Shown here: positions 11,601 through 20,029 of the stretch, in pieces | Numbering within the stretch: position 1 is the stretch's first letter | Layout: every line of letters begins with the position of its first letter | Origin: Strongylocentrotus purpuratus | Lineage: Eukaryota > Echinodermata > Echinoidea > Camarodonta > Strongylocentrotidae | Assembly (NCBI RefSeq): GCF_000002235.5 | Contig: NW_022145609.1 | Location: 10,457,274 to 10,521,273 of the forward strand | DNA length: 64,000 nucleotides | Direction: 5' to 3' | Program-made: the position numbers and the translations under genes | The notes under the pieces: generated by a model | Told to the model about the DNA's origin: nothing | What the model saw: only the letters and a program-made list of their open reading frames with translations | The model's database searches: none

Positions 11601-13561
11601 TCCAGATGGTAACCCTCTTCCCTCTGCTGGTCTATATCACCAGGGTCCAGCTCATGGATCAGCTGTTTGGTAATGCGTATCCCAGGTCAGTATCAAACCT
11701 AGACTACATATTTAGTACCAAACCTAGACTACATATTTAATACCAAACCTAGACTACATATCTTATACCAAACCTAGACTACATATTTAATACCAAAGCT
11801 AGACTACATATTTAATACCAAACCTAGACTAGCTATTTAGCACCAAACATAGTGTAGATATTTAGAATAAGCTGCTACACAGATCCTAGTCCTTAAAATA
11901 CAAGTCCACTCCAAAAATAACTTACTTTCAAAAGAAGCAGATAAATGAGATAAAGCAATCAAAAAAAGTTTGAGCAAAATCGAATACCTAATAAGAAAGT
12001 TATGATTTTTTGAAAATGTATGTAAAACAATGGAACATACTTTTTCAAAAAAATCATAACTTTCTTATTAGTTATCTGATTTTGCTCAAACTTTTTTTGA
12101 TTGGTTTGTCCGATTTTTCTGCTTCTATTGAAAGTAAGTTTTTTGGGGAGTGGACTTGTCCTTTAATACTTAATGGTTGATACTGCTGTTTAAACCGTTT
12201 TGAATAGAGTTCTGTTTTGTGCATACAATTACAAGCATTGGTAAAGTGTAGATAAATGATCTTGAAACTGCAGTATACTTGACTCTTTTATTCTTTTTCT
12301 TCTCCTGTATTCTCTTCAGCTGGAAACACATGGTAGTGTACAACCTCATCTTGGTGTGTATCTGTTGTCTCTTTGCAATCTACATACCTCACATTGGAAA
12401 TATTATCAGGTAAGAAAAGAGCTAAAGATTAATTTGGATTGTTACATCAAAAATTGTATACCGTAATTAACGGTGTATAAACCGCCCTCATGTATTCACC
12501 GCACCCCTCTTTTTTTGACTCTGTCGGTAGCAAGCCAGGTCTGTGTTAAAAAACCCACACGGGAAGGCCTTTCATTTAACTGCGAGGTCCAGCTGAATGT
12601 GTAAGATCACTAACATAAATTAAAAAACAGTAGAGGACCTAGGATAGAACCTTGTGGTACGCCGTGTAATAGAAGAAAAATTGGAGCAATTATTATTATA
12701 AACTACATATTGAGATCTATCAGAAAGATTACTTTCAAACCAAGATGACAGACAAATTTGAGTGTTGTTCTAGTGTCCGAGTGCGGTTAATACAACGTTA
12801 ATTACGGTACACATGATGCTGTAAACTGCCCCCCCCCCCAAAAAAAAAAGAAAGAATATCTAATATGTAAATAAAGGTCAGATAGAGATGGCACCAATGC
12901 CCCCTAAGCATGCCCATTTTTTTGTCTGTTGTAAGATGGAACAATGAGAAGCATACTATACATATTGTCATTTTATTTGCTGTGAACACATACCACACAA
13001 AAATGATACCAAACGATTCGGGATATAACACTCTTTCAAAACATGTATGATAACCTTTCGTTTATAGCTGACTTTTAGAATAAATGACAATTTTCTAAGT
13101 GTAAACTTTTTTTGGATTTCCTTTATCTTTTGAATTAGTATGAGACATGTCTTGTCTTTTATGTAAGCATTTCTTTACTGTCTTATAATACCTGTATTGG
13201 ATAAAAGAATACAGTCTTAAAACAACTTGAAATTCATAAAGTTTACTTAGTTCATACTTCTCTGCTGACTTTGGCTAGCAAGAAAATATTGAATTACATC
13301 TAAATATGAGGACCAGAGGAGAACTAATTGCATGTTTCTCACTCATTTTACTCCCCCCTCCCTCCCCCTCCTCCCTCCACCATCCTCCCACCCAGGTACT
13401 CGGGAGCATTCTGTGGTATGGCCTACGTCTTCACTCTACCGGTGGTCATCTATCTTCTTTATACCAAGAGACAGGGTAAACTACGCTGGTATCACATAGC
13501 ATTCCATTCTCTCTTCATCGTGGTAGGAGTCACCAACTTCATCTCTCAATTTCTTGTCTAA
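41..13561 (+). CDS. SLC38A9: SLC38A9, lysosomal amino-acid transporter/arginine sensor (C-terminal ten exons; 5' end outside window)
   Basis: Seen: exons 41-198, 1178-1345, 2806-2934, 3693-3836, 5022-5126, 5964-6070 (or 8979-9085), 10102-10206, 11537-11685, 12320-12409 and 13396-13561 join in one frame to a TAA stop, giving about 439 residues. All have AG/GT borders and matching phases. The first exon carries WNTMMGTS, the unwound TM1 motif of SLC38A9; eleven hydrophobic helices follow, with a luminal loop holding several N-x-S/T sites between TM3 and TM4. Known: SLC38A9 sits in the lysosomal membrane, senses and exports amino acids with arginine control, and signals to Rag-Ragulator and mTORC1. 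The human protein is about 560 residues, so the missing part is roughly the cytosolic N-terminus that contacts Ragulator. Other SLC38 members lack this TM1 and C-terminal pattern. Odd: several exons are duplicated. DNAJC14 follows on the same strand, with no sign of shared transcription. Confidence 0.93.
258..544 (+). pseudogene. Two tandem partial copies of the TM1-2 exon with intact donors
   Basis: The stretch acaacaagctggcttt occurs at 98, 271 and 444, an exact 173-bp period. Each copy runs through the exon end and an unchanged CAAG|gtaagg donor (last exonic bases 198, 371, 544). The copies lack the WNTMMGTS part; in the frame of the real exon a TGA lies about 16 bases upstream of the matching region (427-429 in the second copy). 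The copies are nearly identical, so the duplication is recent or is under gene conversion. A degenerate fourth piece lies at about 590-642. An AG in tatttag precedes each copy but has a poor pyrimidine tract. Confidence 0.85.
1178..1345 (+). CDS. SLC38A9: SLC38A9 exon encoding TM3
   Basis: The acceptor is attctcctcag and the donor CTTTG|gtaagc, phase 1 to phase 1. It encodes a cytosolic stretch ([19 protein letters not shown]) and TM3, including [15 protein letters not shown], a run nearly invariant in SLC38A9. Confidence 0.93.
1440..2160 (+). pseudogene. Four decayed tandem copies of the end of the TM3 exon plus intron sequence
   Basis: The coding start atgatcgtctactgggtgct of the TM3 helix at 1285 reappears at 1489, 1685, 1871 and 2050, spaced by about 204, 196, 186 and 179 bases. 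Each copy is followed by the post-donor sequence (ttggttagcaccgcaggctagaa and variants). Each unit also carries a run of G. The last copy (2050) still reads [11 protein letters not shown] with no stop for several codons after it. None has a convincing acceptor in front, so these are probably non-coding relics of exon-intron boundary duplication. Confidence 0.8.
2483..2690 (+). mobile_element. tRNA-like SINE fragment
   Basis: A GC-rich island in AT-rich intron contains gtggcgtgcgcctgtaatcc followed about 60 bases later by ggttcgaaac, a good RNA polymerase III B box. A simple CA-rich tail ends near 2665. The A box is imperfect. The structure fits a tRNA-derived SINE; the family is not named here. 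Confidence 0.5.
2806..2934 (+). CDS. SLC38A9: SLC38A9 exon encoding the luminal TM3-TM4 loop
   Basis: The acceptor is tttgtttccag and the donor AAAA|gtaagc, phase 1 to phase 1. The product is hydrophilic, with two NGT glycosylation sequons and two Cys-Pro-Gly-His motifs. The glycosylated loop is at the same place as in vertebrate SLC38A9, although the residues are not conserved. Confidence 0.88.
2961..3256. mobile_element. Inverted-repeat MITE (ends gtgtttcacaaagactaag)
   Basis: The left arm gtgtttcacaaagactaaga and the right arm cttagtctttgtgaaacact are reverse complements and continue through ttaactatggcaggc / gcctgccatagttaa and the gtttgctctcacc / ggtgagagcaaac pair. A loop of about 90 bases sits between the arms. 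A partial copy of the left arm occurs at 6552-6600. It has no coding capacity. Confidence 0.8.
3693..3836 (+). CDS. SLC38A9: SLC38A9 exon encoding TM4
   Basis: The acceptor is tttattttttag and the donor CACTTG|gtaagt, phase 1 to phase 1. It ends the luminal loop (another N-S-T sequon) and encodes [19 protein letters not shown], then [10 protein letters not shown]. The KSPTFF-KFN-LG pattern is a family signature. Confidence 0.92.
3941..4588. mobile_element. Degenerate DNA element with gtctcgcctgc inverted ends
   Basis: Inverted ends gtctcgcctgc (3941) and gcaggcgagac (4578-4588) flank about 640 bases. The interior has repeated phrases such as ggtcacaaggtcaaaggtca and a GGC trinucleotide patch. 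No open frame survives. The family is unknown. Confidence 0.5.
5022..5126 (+). CDS. SLC38A9: SLC38A9 exon encoding TM5
   Basis: The acceptor is tctccgacag and the donor TAGAAT|gtaagt, phase 1 to phase 1. It encodes [20 protein letters not shown] and a short polar segment leading to TM6. Its phase-1 end fits both alternative TM6 exons. Confidence 0.9.
5545..5682 (+). repeat. GA and GGAGA microsatellite
   Basis: A (GA)n run of about 60 bases is followed by about fifteen GGAGA units and then more GA. It lies in the intron before the first TM6 exon. Confidence 0.95.
5964..6070 (+). CDS. SLC38A9: SLC38A9 alternative exon 6a (TM6, first version)
   Basis: The acceptor is tttcctgcag and the donor AATAAT|gtaagg; 107 bases, phase 1 to phase 0. 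It reads [20 protein letters not shown] then [15 protein letters not shown]. It is the same length and phase as 8979-9085 and 26 of 35 compared residues match, so the two are alternatives. Because 107 is not a multiple of three, a transcript with both exons, or with neither, would be out of frame. Confidence 0.88.
6121..6550. mobile_element. Inverted-repeat MITE (ends attcaattcaatactt)
   Basis: The ends attcaattcaatactt and aagtattgaattgaat are exact reverse complements, and the pairing extends inward through variants of ttggcttagataaaatactt. The element is about 425 bases long and non-coding, and lies between the two TM6 exons. Confidence 0.8.
7562..7738. mobile_element. Short MITE with tacagtcaaacctg ends
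   Basis: The ends tacagtcaaacctg and caggtttcactgta are imperfect inverted repeats. Internal ctacaaagaccacc motifs recur in both orientations. Ends of this type are widespread among miniature elements of marine invertebrates; the superfamily is not decided here. Confidence 0.7.
8979..9085 (+). CDS. SLC38A9: SLC38A9 alternative exon 6b (TM6, second version)
   Basis: The acceptor is atacgcag and the donor AACAAC|gtaagt; 107 bases, phase 1 to phase 0. It reads [20 protein letters not shown] then [15 protein letters not shown]. The HNC motif is the one found in vertebrate SLC38A9, so this copy looks the more ancestral. Many codons differ silently from exon 6a, so the duplication is old and both copies have been kept open. 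Confidence 0.9.
10102..10206 (+). CDS. SLC38A9: SLC38A9 exon encoding TM7
   Basis: The acceptor is tttatcgcag and the donor TCAGAT|gtaagt; 105 bases, phase 0 to 0. It reads [20 protein letters not shown] and [15 protein letters not shown]. It follows directly on the PENN end of either TM6 exon, as in the vertebrate protein. Confidence 0.92.
10568..11536 (+). pseudogene. Four degenerate copies of the TM8 exon, interrupted by a transposon
   Basis: Recognisable relics of the exon at 11537 begin near 10568 ([19 protein letters not shown]), 10735 ([16 protein letters not shown]), 10848 ([16 protein letters not shown]) and 11434. The last keeps a good acceptor (tttcatgttacag) and reads [20 protein letters not shown] before a TAA near 11521. 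It starts 103 bases before the real exon. The element at 10941-11386 is inserted between the third and fourth copies. The copies look like a decayed tandem exon array with only the last copy intact. Confidence 0.8.
10941..11386 (+). mobile_element. Inverted-repeat element carrying a reverse-transcriptase fragment (copy 1)
   Basis: The ends are taccgtaatcaacg on the left and agttacggta on the right. The interior reads [19 protein letters not shown] then [14 protein letters not shown], the block before the catalytic motif of non-LTR retrotransposon reverse transcriptases. Stops flank it, and neither the catalytic Asp-Asp block nor an endonuclease is present. This looks like a non-autonomous DNA element that has picked up a LINE piece. 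Confidence 0.75.
11537..11685 (+). CDS. SLC38A9: SLC38A9 exon encoding TM8
   Basis: The acceptor is attccatag and the donor CCCAG|gtcagt; 149 bases, phase 0 to 2. It reads [20 protein letters not shown] then [28 protein letters not shown] and the R-V-Q-L end are conserved in SLC38A9. Confidence 0.93.
11690..11865 (+). repeat. 25-bp tandem repeat next to the TM8 exon donor
   Basis: About seven units of accaaacctagactacatatttaat occur at a 25-base period, beginning within ten bases of the 5' splice site. The outer units are degenerate. Confidence 0.9.
11893..12166. mobile_element. TTAA-flanked hairpin MITE (family D)
   Basis: Inverted arms carry acaagtccactcc and its reverse complement, both bordered by TTAA; the right end reads TTAAAGGACAAG when inverted. 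The interior aataagaaagttatgatttt is mirrored by aaaatcataactttcttatt. It is a near-complete foldback of 274 bases with no coding sequence. Confidence 0.8.
12320..12409 (+). CDS. SLC38A9: SLC38A9 exon encoding TM9
   Basis: The acceptor is gtattctcttcag and the donor ATCAG|gtaaga; 90 bases, phase 2 to 2. It reads [20 protein letters not shown] then YIPHIGNII. The P-x-I-G-x-I-I-R motif is characteristic of SLC38 proteins. Confidence 0.92.
12459..12809 (-). mobile_element. Inverted-repeat element carrying a reverse-transcriptase fragment (copy 2)
   Basis: The ends taccgtaattaacg and cgttaattacggta are perfect inverted repeats. On the minus strand the interior matches 10941-11386 over the GVPQG-ILGPLLF block with point differences and about 95 fewer bases. 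It is the second member of the family, inserted in the SLC38A9 TM9-TM10 intron. Confidence 0.75.
13396..13561 (+). CDS. SLC38A9: SLC38A9 last coding exon (TM10, TM11, stop)
   Basis: A pyrimidine-rich tract ends in ccacccag; the exon reads [20 protein letters not shown], then [20 protein letters not shown] and [11 protein letters not shown], then TAA at 13559-13561. IIRYSGAxCG and the G-V-x-N-x-I-x-Q-F end match the vertebrate C-terminus. Confidence 0.95.
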
Positions 13562-13788
13562 GATGGAAATAGAAAATGAAAAAAATGCACATTTTATCAA
13601 CGGTCCAAAGAGAACTCTGTCTTCCAATGTCAATCTTGTAGCCATTATAAGTTCTTGGTCTATGATACGTGTGTTGTATTTGTAAGAAATTTGATTCTTG
13701 ACAACATTTGTATTATTGAACTGAAGTCACTCTTTTTTTTCTCCTGATATGTTCAAATTGTATGTGCTATTTCAAATTACACTATTGC

Positions 13789-13961
13789 TCATAAAGTTGG
13801 AATACACTTTTTATGAAATGATTGTGACAATATATAGAGTATAAAGAGTCATAGAGGTTGATCTATAAGGTTCTTGGAAGATATAAGCGTATCTATCAAG
13901 AATAAACGATATTGTCGCTTCATGAAAAGAGGTAAGAAAGATTTATTCCAACTTTATGGGC
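13789..13961. mobile_element. Small inverted-repeat element in the SLC38A9 3' flank
   Basis: The left end cataaagttggaata (13789) is mirrored by tattccaactttatg (13945-13959). It is about 170 bases long and non-coding, and may lie within the 3' untranslated region. Confidence 0.65.
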
Positions 13962-14212
13962 CTCGGTGGATATATAACCTGTTCAGTACATACAGTTATA
14001 TCTTAAATGTTTCAAAATACATTTAAATACATGGTGTCACCACAAACTGTGCTCAAATCTATCCTCTGCATAGTAGCCTTCAAAGATTACAGTAAAAAAA
14101 AATACTATTATTACTCAATCAGGGTTACTGCATGTAACTGCTCAAATCAACCCTACATCTACCTAATACTTGACCATATCTAGTTTTGTAAAGAAAAAAC
14201 TGCTCTACAAAT

Positions 14213-15233
14213 TAGTGCTGTAGTCAAACGTTTAACCGTCCGGTATCCGACCGCCAATGGCGGATTCCGTTTTCAATTGGACGGTTTAATTTTCCCGTTT
14301 TTTTTTTTTTTCTTTTTTCTTTTATAATTTTTTTTTTTTTTTTATAAATATTTTTTTAATTTTTTTTTATTTTTTTTATTTTTTTTAATTTTAAGTTTCG
14401 ATTTATGCCCCTCCACCTGGCACTATGCCTGGCAATGTCTCCTAGCTCAGTAATCGGTGTGATGACTTACCACTTGGAAACTAGAACAACACTCCAATTT
14501 GTCTGTCATCTTGGTTTGAAAGTAATCTTTGTAATAGATCTCAATATATATTCATCCAAGTTTAAAGATAAACTCCAGTACTGGTAAAAAAAAAAAAAAA
14601 AATTCTCACAGAATCAAACGAAACTTACACTGAATGTTCAAGATTACAAATAAATGACATGTGCCAAACAATTTTGGAAGAAAATGTATACTGGCTGAGT
14701 AATAAGCATAGAAAGACAAGGAAATCAAGGTAGTACTAGCCCCGACACGATGTGTGTTGTCCCATATATAGCTTTCTATGTGAGTGCTTGTTACTTTACC
14801 AAGACTCGGTCAAATTTATTATGATTTTGATGACTCCAGAACCTTGCAGTGCACACCAATACTTATATGCTACATGATCAACTGTTTCTGATCCTTTCAC
14901 ACGTTTTCTTTCACAATGCAATCGCATTACCAGTACTAAAGTTTATCTTTAACACATGGTGTACCACAAGGTTCTATCCTAGGTCCTCTACTGTTTTTAA
15001 TTTAAATTAATGATCTTACACATTATTCTAAAACGACATTGTTACTATTATTTGTGACTAGTTCACAAGCACAAATCGGCTTCTTCAGTTAAATCACCTT
15101 CCTGCTTTTTCACACGGCCAAAAAAAAAAAAAAAAAATTATTTTTTTTATTTTTATAAATCGTTTAACCGAAAACCGTCCGGTTTTGACTGGCGGTTAAA
15201 CGGAATTGGAGATATCCGTGACGTTACAGCACT
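14213..15233. mobile_element. 1-kb inverted-repeat element (ends agtgctgta) with nested insertions
   Basis: The left end agtgctgtag...gtttaaccgtccgg is mirrored on the right by ...gtttaaccgaaaaccgtccgg...tacagcact. Inside is the same LINE reverse-transcriptase fragment as at 10941 (14396-14560 and 14955-15025, with [12 protein letters not shown]), split by a TTAA element at 14562-14952. The order of events is LINE fragment, then outer element, then TTAA insertion, or a related sequence. Confidence 0.75.
14562..14952 (-). mobile_element. TTAA MITE family A, copy 1
   Basis: Terminal repeats TTAAAGATAAAC and GTTTATCTTTAA lie at both ends, with TTAA as the probable target. The interior matches 17863-18252 and 32275-32656 in the opposite orientation. 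It is inserted between RSQY and VPQG codons of the LINE fragment, so its borders are certain to a few bases. Confidence 0.85.
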
Positions 15234-15939
15234 ACTAAAAATAATAGTAAAGTGGTTTCTTTTCTTCTATGATATGTATTATTATATGAGGATATTTTGT
15301 CTCTTATAACTGGGTATAAGATCTCAATCATGATATACATGTTAAGGAAATAAAAGAGCTTGAAGATTGGTGGATGTTACCAGGCAAGGCTTATGTTTTC
15401 AGTGCAGATATATTTCCTCATAATAAGTGACACACTTAATATGTATAAACAATATCGGCATTGTCAAAATACTGCCTGTACAGTGTAATTAAAATATAGA
15501 CATGTATTCTAATATTGGCTTATTACGTCTTTGACTTCTAATATTATGGCAAAATATATTCAAGTTAAAAAGCAATTGAAATTTCTTTAGAGAAATATGC
15601 CACTAGGCATAAATTGTTTCTATTTTTCATCTTGATATCCCCAACAATTTGGATGGAGATTTCATCATAGCCCCCCAAACGTTTGATAACATATTTAAAG
15701 ATGAAGTTGAATACTGGTCATGTGATAACATTGTAGAAGAAACTATCTGGAAGCAATGTACATACACCCCAGGGAGCAGAGAATGTATACTATCATTAGC
15801 AATTGAATCCAATGACCGGGTAATAATAATTACAATGTAAAGTGCTTAGAAACTATATAAATGTGACTGTTATAATAAGTACATTCATACAAATTGTAAT
15901 ACACTGTGTTGCTGTGGATTCATCTGAATTATCTAAATG
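15234..15939. other. Intergenic stretch with a SINE/LINE tail relic
   Basis: AT-rich sequence with no supported gene. At 15838-15885 the sequence taaagtgcttagaaactata and the following AT-rich tail resemble the 3' end of CR1-mobilised SINEs. The short open frame just before it (15649-15840) probably belongs to that relic. Confidence 0.5.
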
Positions 15940-16133
15940 TTAAAGCACATTTTTACTAGTTTACAGGAGGGATTAGACCACCCTGCAAGGTCACTGACAG
16001 GTGGTTATCTCATCAAATCAGCTCTCACTTAACATAAGAAAAAGAGGATCATGGGGGACCAATGGTCACCGATTAGGCATTGTTTGCTATATAGAGGGCG
16101 CAAGTAGCTATATGTAGTGCAGTGGGGCTTTAA
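15940..16133 (+). mobile_element. TTAA MITE family C, copy 1
   Basis: It is bounded by TTAAAGC and GGGGCTTTAA. The core aggagggattagacc, cagctctca and gaggatcatgggggaccaat is shared with 42729-42925 and, inverted, with 47904-48112. Confidence 0.8.
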
Positions 16134-17862
16134 GGTAATGACTAGATCCTACTTAGAGTCACATACACTCCACACAAGAATATTTATATGGGACTACATG
16201 CATGTGAGTTGCTTTTCATTTTTTGGTCCAAACTTTTTTTAGCTATTTATTGTCCGAGTTAGAATATGATAGCCTCTTGATATTCTCCCAAACTGATTTG
16301 AAAAAAATGAGATGGCTCACTAATCAGTTTCAAACTTTCCAATAATTCAAACTTCTCTTGAATTATCTAGTTATCCATACATGTATAGTCATCATTAAAC
16401 AGCACCGGTAGGTGGAAATGGATTTTGATTTCTTTAAATTATTGTCAGGTCTGTGGAATAATAACAAGTTCAGAAAGTGTGTGTCTTATTATATAACCAG
16501 TATTACACATGTCTGGTATTCATAGAGCATATGGTCAAGTGGAGCAGTACAGGAGTAAAATACATTTTTTCTTCTAAATGTATGAATAATTTCATAATGT
16601 ATTTTTACATTTTTGTTGTACATATATGTAGGGTGAAGTTTAGTGATGATGATGAATTACAATGAACATGTTTGTTTTAAGACTCTAAATTTCAATGAAG
16701 GCCTACAGCATAAACATGTGCTTTTCGTAATGTGAATTACTATTACTGTTGGTAGTCAATTTGTCAACATTTGTCTGAATTGACTAATCTCACCTATTAT
16801 TTTCTGTGCTTATATAACAAAACTATAGTCAAGATAGTAATGTACTGTTTATATATCATTTACTCTTTTTTTTGTTCAAATATATAAGTACAAGGTGCTC
16901 GTCATGTATGTTTACTCTATTTTACATGTGTAGAAGAAATAGTGCAATAAAAATTTCTCTTTTTAAAGAAAATGTACTTAATACTACCAAGGACCATAAC
17001 TTAAAGACAATACTAAGTTTATATTGTTTATCTATTTTTATTCTAAATAGCTCTGTTTCTTCAGTATGCACAAATAAACAGTATGTATATAAATGAAATT
17101 GTTCATAACAAGAATAAACCAAAAAGGTGATTTATTTATTTCAAGCAGTAACCCTTCTCTAGATCAATAGTTCATAATCCAGGGCAATTCTATTCTGCGC
17201 ACAACATTTAATTATTTAGGGCTCCTATATAGAGAAGAAAGAAAAAGCAAGGAATTATTTATTTTCCATTTTGTGTGTGTAAATATTTAGTGATTAATAG
17301 TGTGGAAAGTACCGTTATGAAGATGGGCTAACCTCTATTTTGTCATCAAATTGGCATCAAAATATACCTATGATACTATTTAAATTGCTCATTACCGGTA
17401 GACCAGAATCTGGCTGGTTCTTATTTTTATCTCTTTTACCGGTACCTATACACTTGCTACAAACTGACGAAGATGTCGGGATCAACAAATTCATACAATG
17501 CATCCCCGGCTATGTCTGTATGGCCCAGTCTAAGAACCGCGGGTGTACACATTTGTGATTTACGCCATCTTCAGTTGGTAGGGGAGACCGCATGTACATT
17601 CGGGCAGGCAAATTGTTGATTAGGTGCTCATTAGAAACCGAAAGGGCAACCAGGTACATATATTTGAACAAACACATCTAAAGTATGTGTGTGTCTCACA
17701 CCAATATTTATCTTCAGAGATCAGCAATTAAAGAAACTTCTGAAGATCAAACATGAATATGAAAGATATCATGGAATTGCTGTAGTCTCAAATCTACAAA
17801 CTCAATTATCTGAGTTTGACTGCTCCACTTTATCTTACTCCCAGCTAGTTTACCATCAAATG
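16134..17862. other. Intergenic stretch, nothing supported
   Basis: AT-rich sequence with short chance open frames of up to 74 codons and no recognisable motifs, splice structure or repeat family. The last about 170 bases may be part of the LINE relic that continues after the element at 17863. Confidence 0.4.
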
Positions 17863-18252
17863 TTAAAGATAAACTTGAGTTCTGGTAATGCGATTGCATC
17901 GTGAAAGAAAAGGTGTGGAATGGATCAGAAAAGTTGATCATATAGCATGTAAGTAATGGTGTGTAATGCAAGGTTCTGTAGTCATCAAAATCATCATAAA
18001 TTTGGCAGAGTCTTGGTTAAGTAACAATCACTAACACAGAAAGATGTATATGGGACAACACACATGGTGTCGGGGCTAGTACTACCCTGATTTCCTTATC
18101 TTTCTATGCTCATTACTCAGCCAGTAAACATTTTCTTCCAAAATTGTTTGGCACATGACATTTATTTATAATCTTCAACATTCAGTGTAAGTTTCGTTAG
18201 ATTCTGTGAGAATTCTTTTTCTTTTTTTACCAGAACTCAAGTTTATCTTTAA
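17863..18252 (+). mobile_element. TTAA MITE family A, copy 2
   Basis: The ends are TTAAAGATAAACTTGAGTTC and gaactcaagtttatctttaa. The interior carries atgcgattgcatcgtgaaag, gatcagaaaagttgatcata and tggtgtcggggctagtac. It is 390 bases long and is the clearest copy of the family. Confidence 0.88.
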
Positions 18253-18259
18253 TTTTATA

Positions 18260-18430
18260 CCTACAATTCTGCTCCTCCAAATGTCCATCCTGACCATATT
18301 ATATTGGTACAGGGCATTTCAAAAGATAGCACTAGAACTTTGGAAAAAACACCCACAAAACTTAAGGAATATCACTCAGTTAGATTAATTTAAATCTGAG
18401 CTGAAAACACTTGTTCTTGAATGTATAATC
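18260..18430 (+). mobile_element. C-terminal relic of a non-LTR retrotransposon
   Basis: The frame around 18338-18420 reads LWKKHPQNLRNITQLD, a stop, then FKSELKTLVLE. The pattern LW-x2-P-x2-(I/L)R then FKS-LKT is the usual end of CR1/jockey-type ORF2 proteins. It is interrupted by a stop and by the TTAA element upstream. Confidence 0.65.
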
Positions 18431-20020
18431 TAAGGTTTAGTGACACTAATGCAGTGATGTTCTAACCATAGGTGCGTGTTCTAACATACATAGAGACCAT
18501 GTTGGTAATTTATTGAGAAGATTTACATTTACGATGATGTAAACTTGAAATAATTATTTCGTTGATTCTTGATGATCATTGTTGTACTTATGCATTTTAT
18601 TATTTGTTGCATTTCCTTGCCTGAATATGAAAAGAATATCCAATTCACAATATCAGAAACTTTCTCTCTTGGCTATTATCTTGTGGTACTTAAAGATTCA
18701 AGGAAGATTTATTTGCTTTATTGTACTTTCCTAAAATGTCATCTAACTCAACTTGGTATATACCCTGTACCTGTGACAAAGGGTCATGTAGCAAAGACTA
18801 AGACAACTAACAACTAAAGATAATATGTGACCGAAAGTCGCAATCAAAGTTCAGAGATAATTGTAAATACTGAAGAAAGATGGGCAGTTGACTCTGTGTG
18901 TGTGTTGGACTGTTGGTAGCATTCATGTTCTATTGTTCTTGTGAACAAAAGTGTATGCAACATCATTGTGAAATAATTAGATTTGAAATGAATTTGCTGT
19001 ACTGGAAGTAGTATGGGAGACATAAGTGCCAGTTCTACACTCAAACATTAATTTTCTACATGTGTGAGTATATTAAAAGCATACCAATTTGAAATGCCTG
19101 TTGATAATTGAATCCTCACATTTTCATTTGTCTCTGGGTGTTACATCTCATCTGTACATGTAACTCTATTTGTTGGTATATCAAGTCATTCCTTGTGCCC
19201 AGTTTTTCTCATTTAGTGGGTTTTGTATTTATTGCTCATATACTTAACATTATTTAAGCTTTGTTTTTAGAAAAATGGATTTTGTGAGATTTGATCATAC
19301 AGTCCTGGAAGTATCCATAGCTCATAATGTGTTAGTTTTTAACAGGTTAGGTTATTATCCCAAGTATTTTAAGAGTTTAAAAGAGTGTGCTTTTACCCTA
19401 GAGATATATTAAAGATTATTATCATTTCAGAGTCTTCTTATTTTCTAAATTAATCCGTTTTTCTCTTCAAATTGGCAGCAGTTAATCTTATTTTCCACTC
19501 CTTTATAGTTTGACAAAAATAAAATGTTTTTTAATTGAACAAATGTGAAATATAGCAAAATTTGACTGAAATGTTGCCAATATTTACTCAAAAATAGTCA
19601 TTTTTTCATTTACAAAATGTTGCCAATTTTTAAATGTTTAGATGTCTACATTCTTTTTTCCTCTTCTACAGCTCAAAAAAAAAATCTATTTTGTGTTTTC
19701 AATGTAATTGAATTAATTTTTTCATCATTATGTATAAGTTTATAAAGAATGTATCATGTATTATTGCAATAAATATATGCTCTTAAAAACATGCAGTACG
19801 AACTTGTTTTTTCAGTTAAAGAGATTACTCGAAGTACACTGAATAACTTCCTGTATTTACTTGATTGGTTGCAATTTTTATGACCCTAATCCTGATCTGA
19901 ACAATAACATTATTGTATTACTGCAATGGCATGGTTAACTAGTATTTTTTAAGAAGTGTGTCTTTCACTGTATCTTTTCGCCGTTCTCAGGCTTAAATCT
20001 TCATCCAAAAAGAAATGACA
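18431..20020. other. Intergenic stretch, nothing supported
   Basis: AT-rich sequence without convincing coding or repeat signatures. It contains the AATAAA-like ataaatat near 19770 but no gene end can be assigned to it. Confidence 0.35.
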
Positions 20021-20029
20021 CAAAATTTA

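Noticed and set aside
15649..15840. Small protein gene
   Set aside because: Sixty-odd codons ending in a SINE/LINE-like tail; the antisense strand is also open; no homology recognised.
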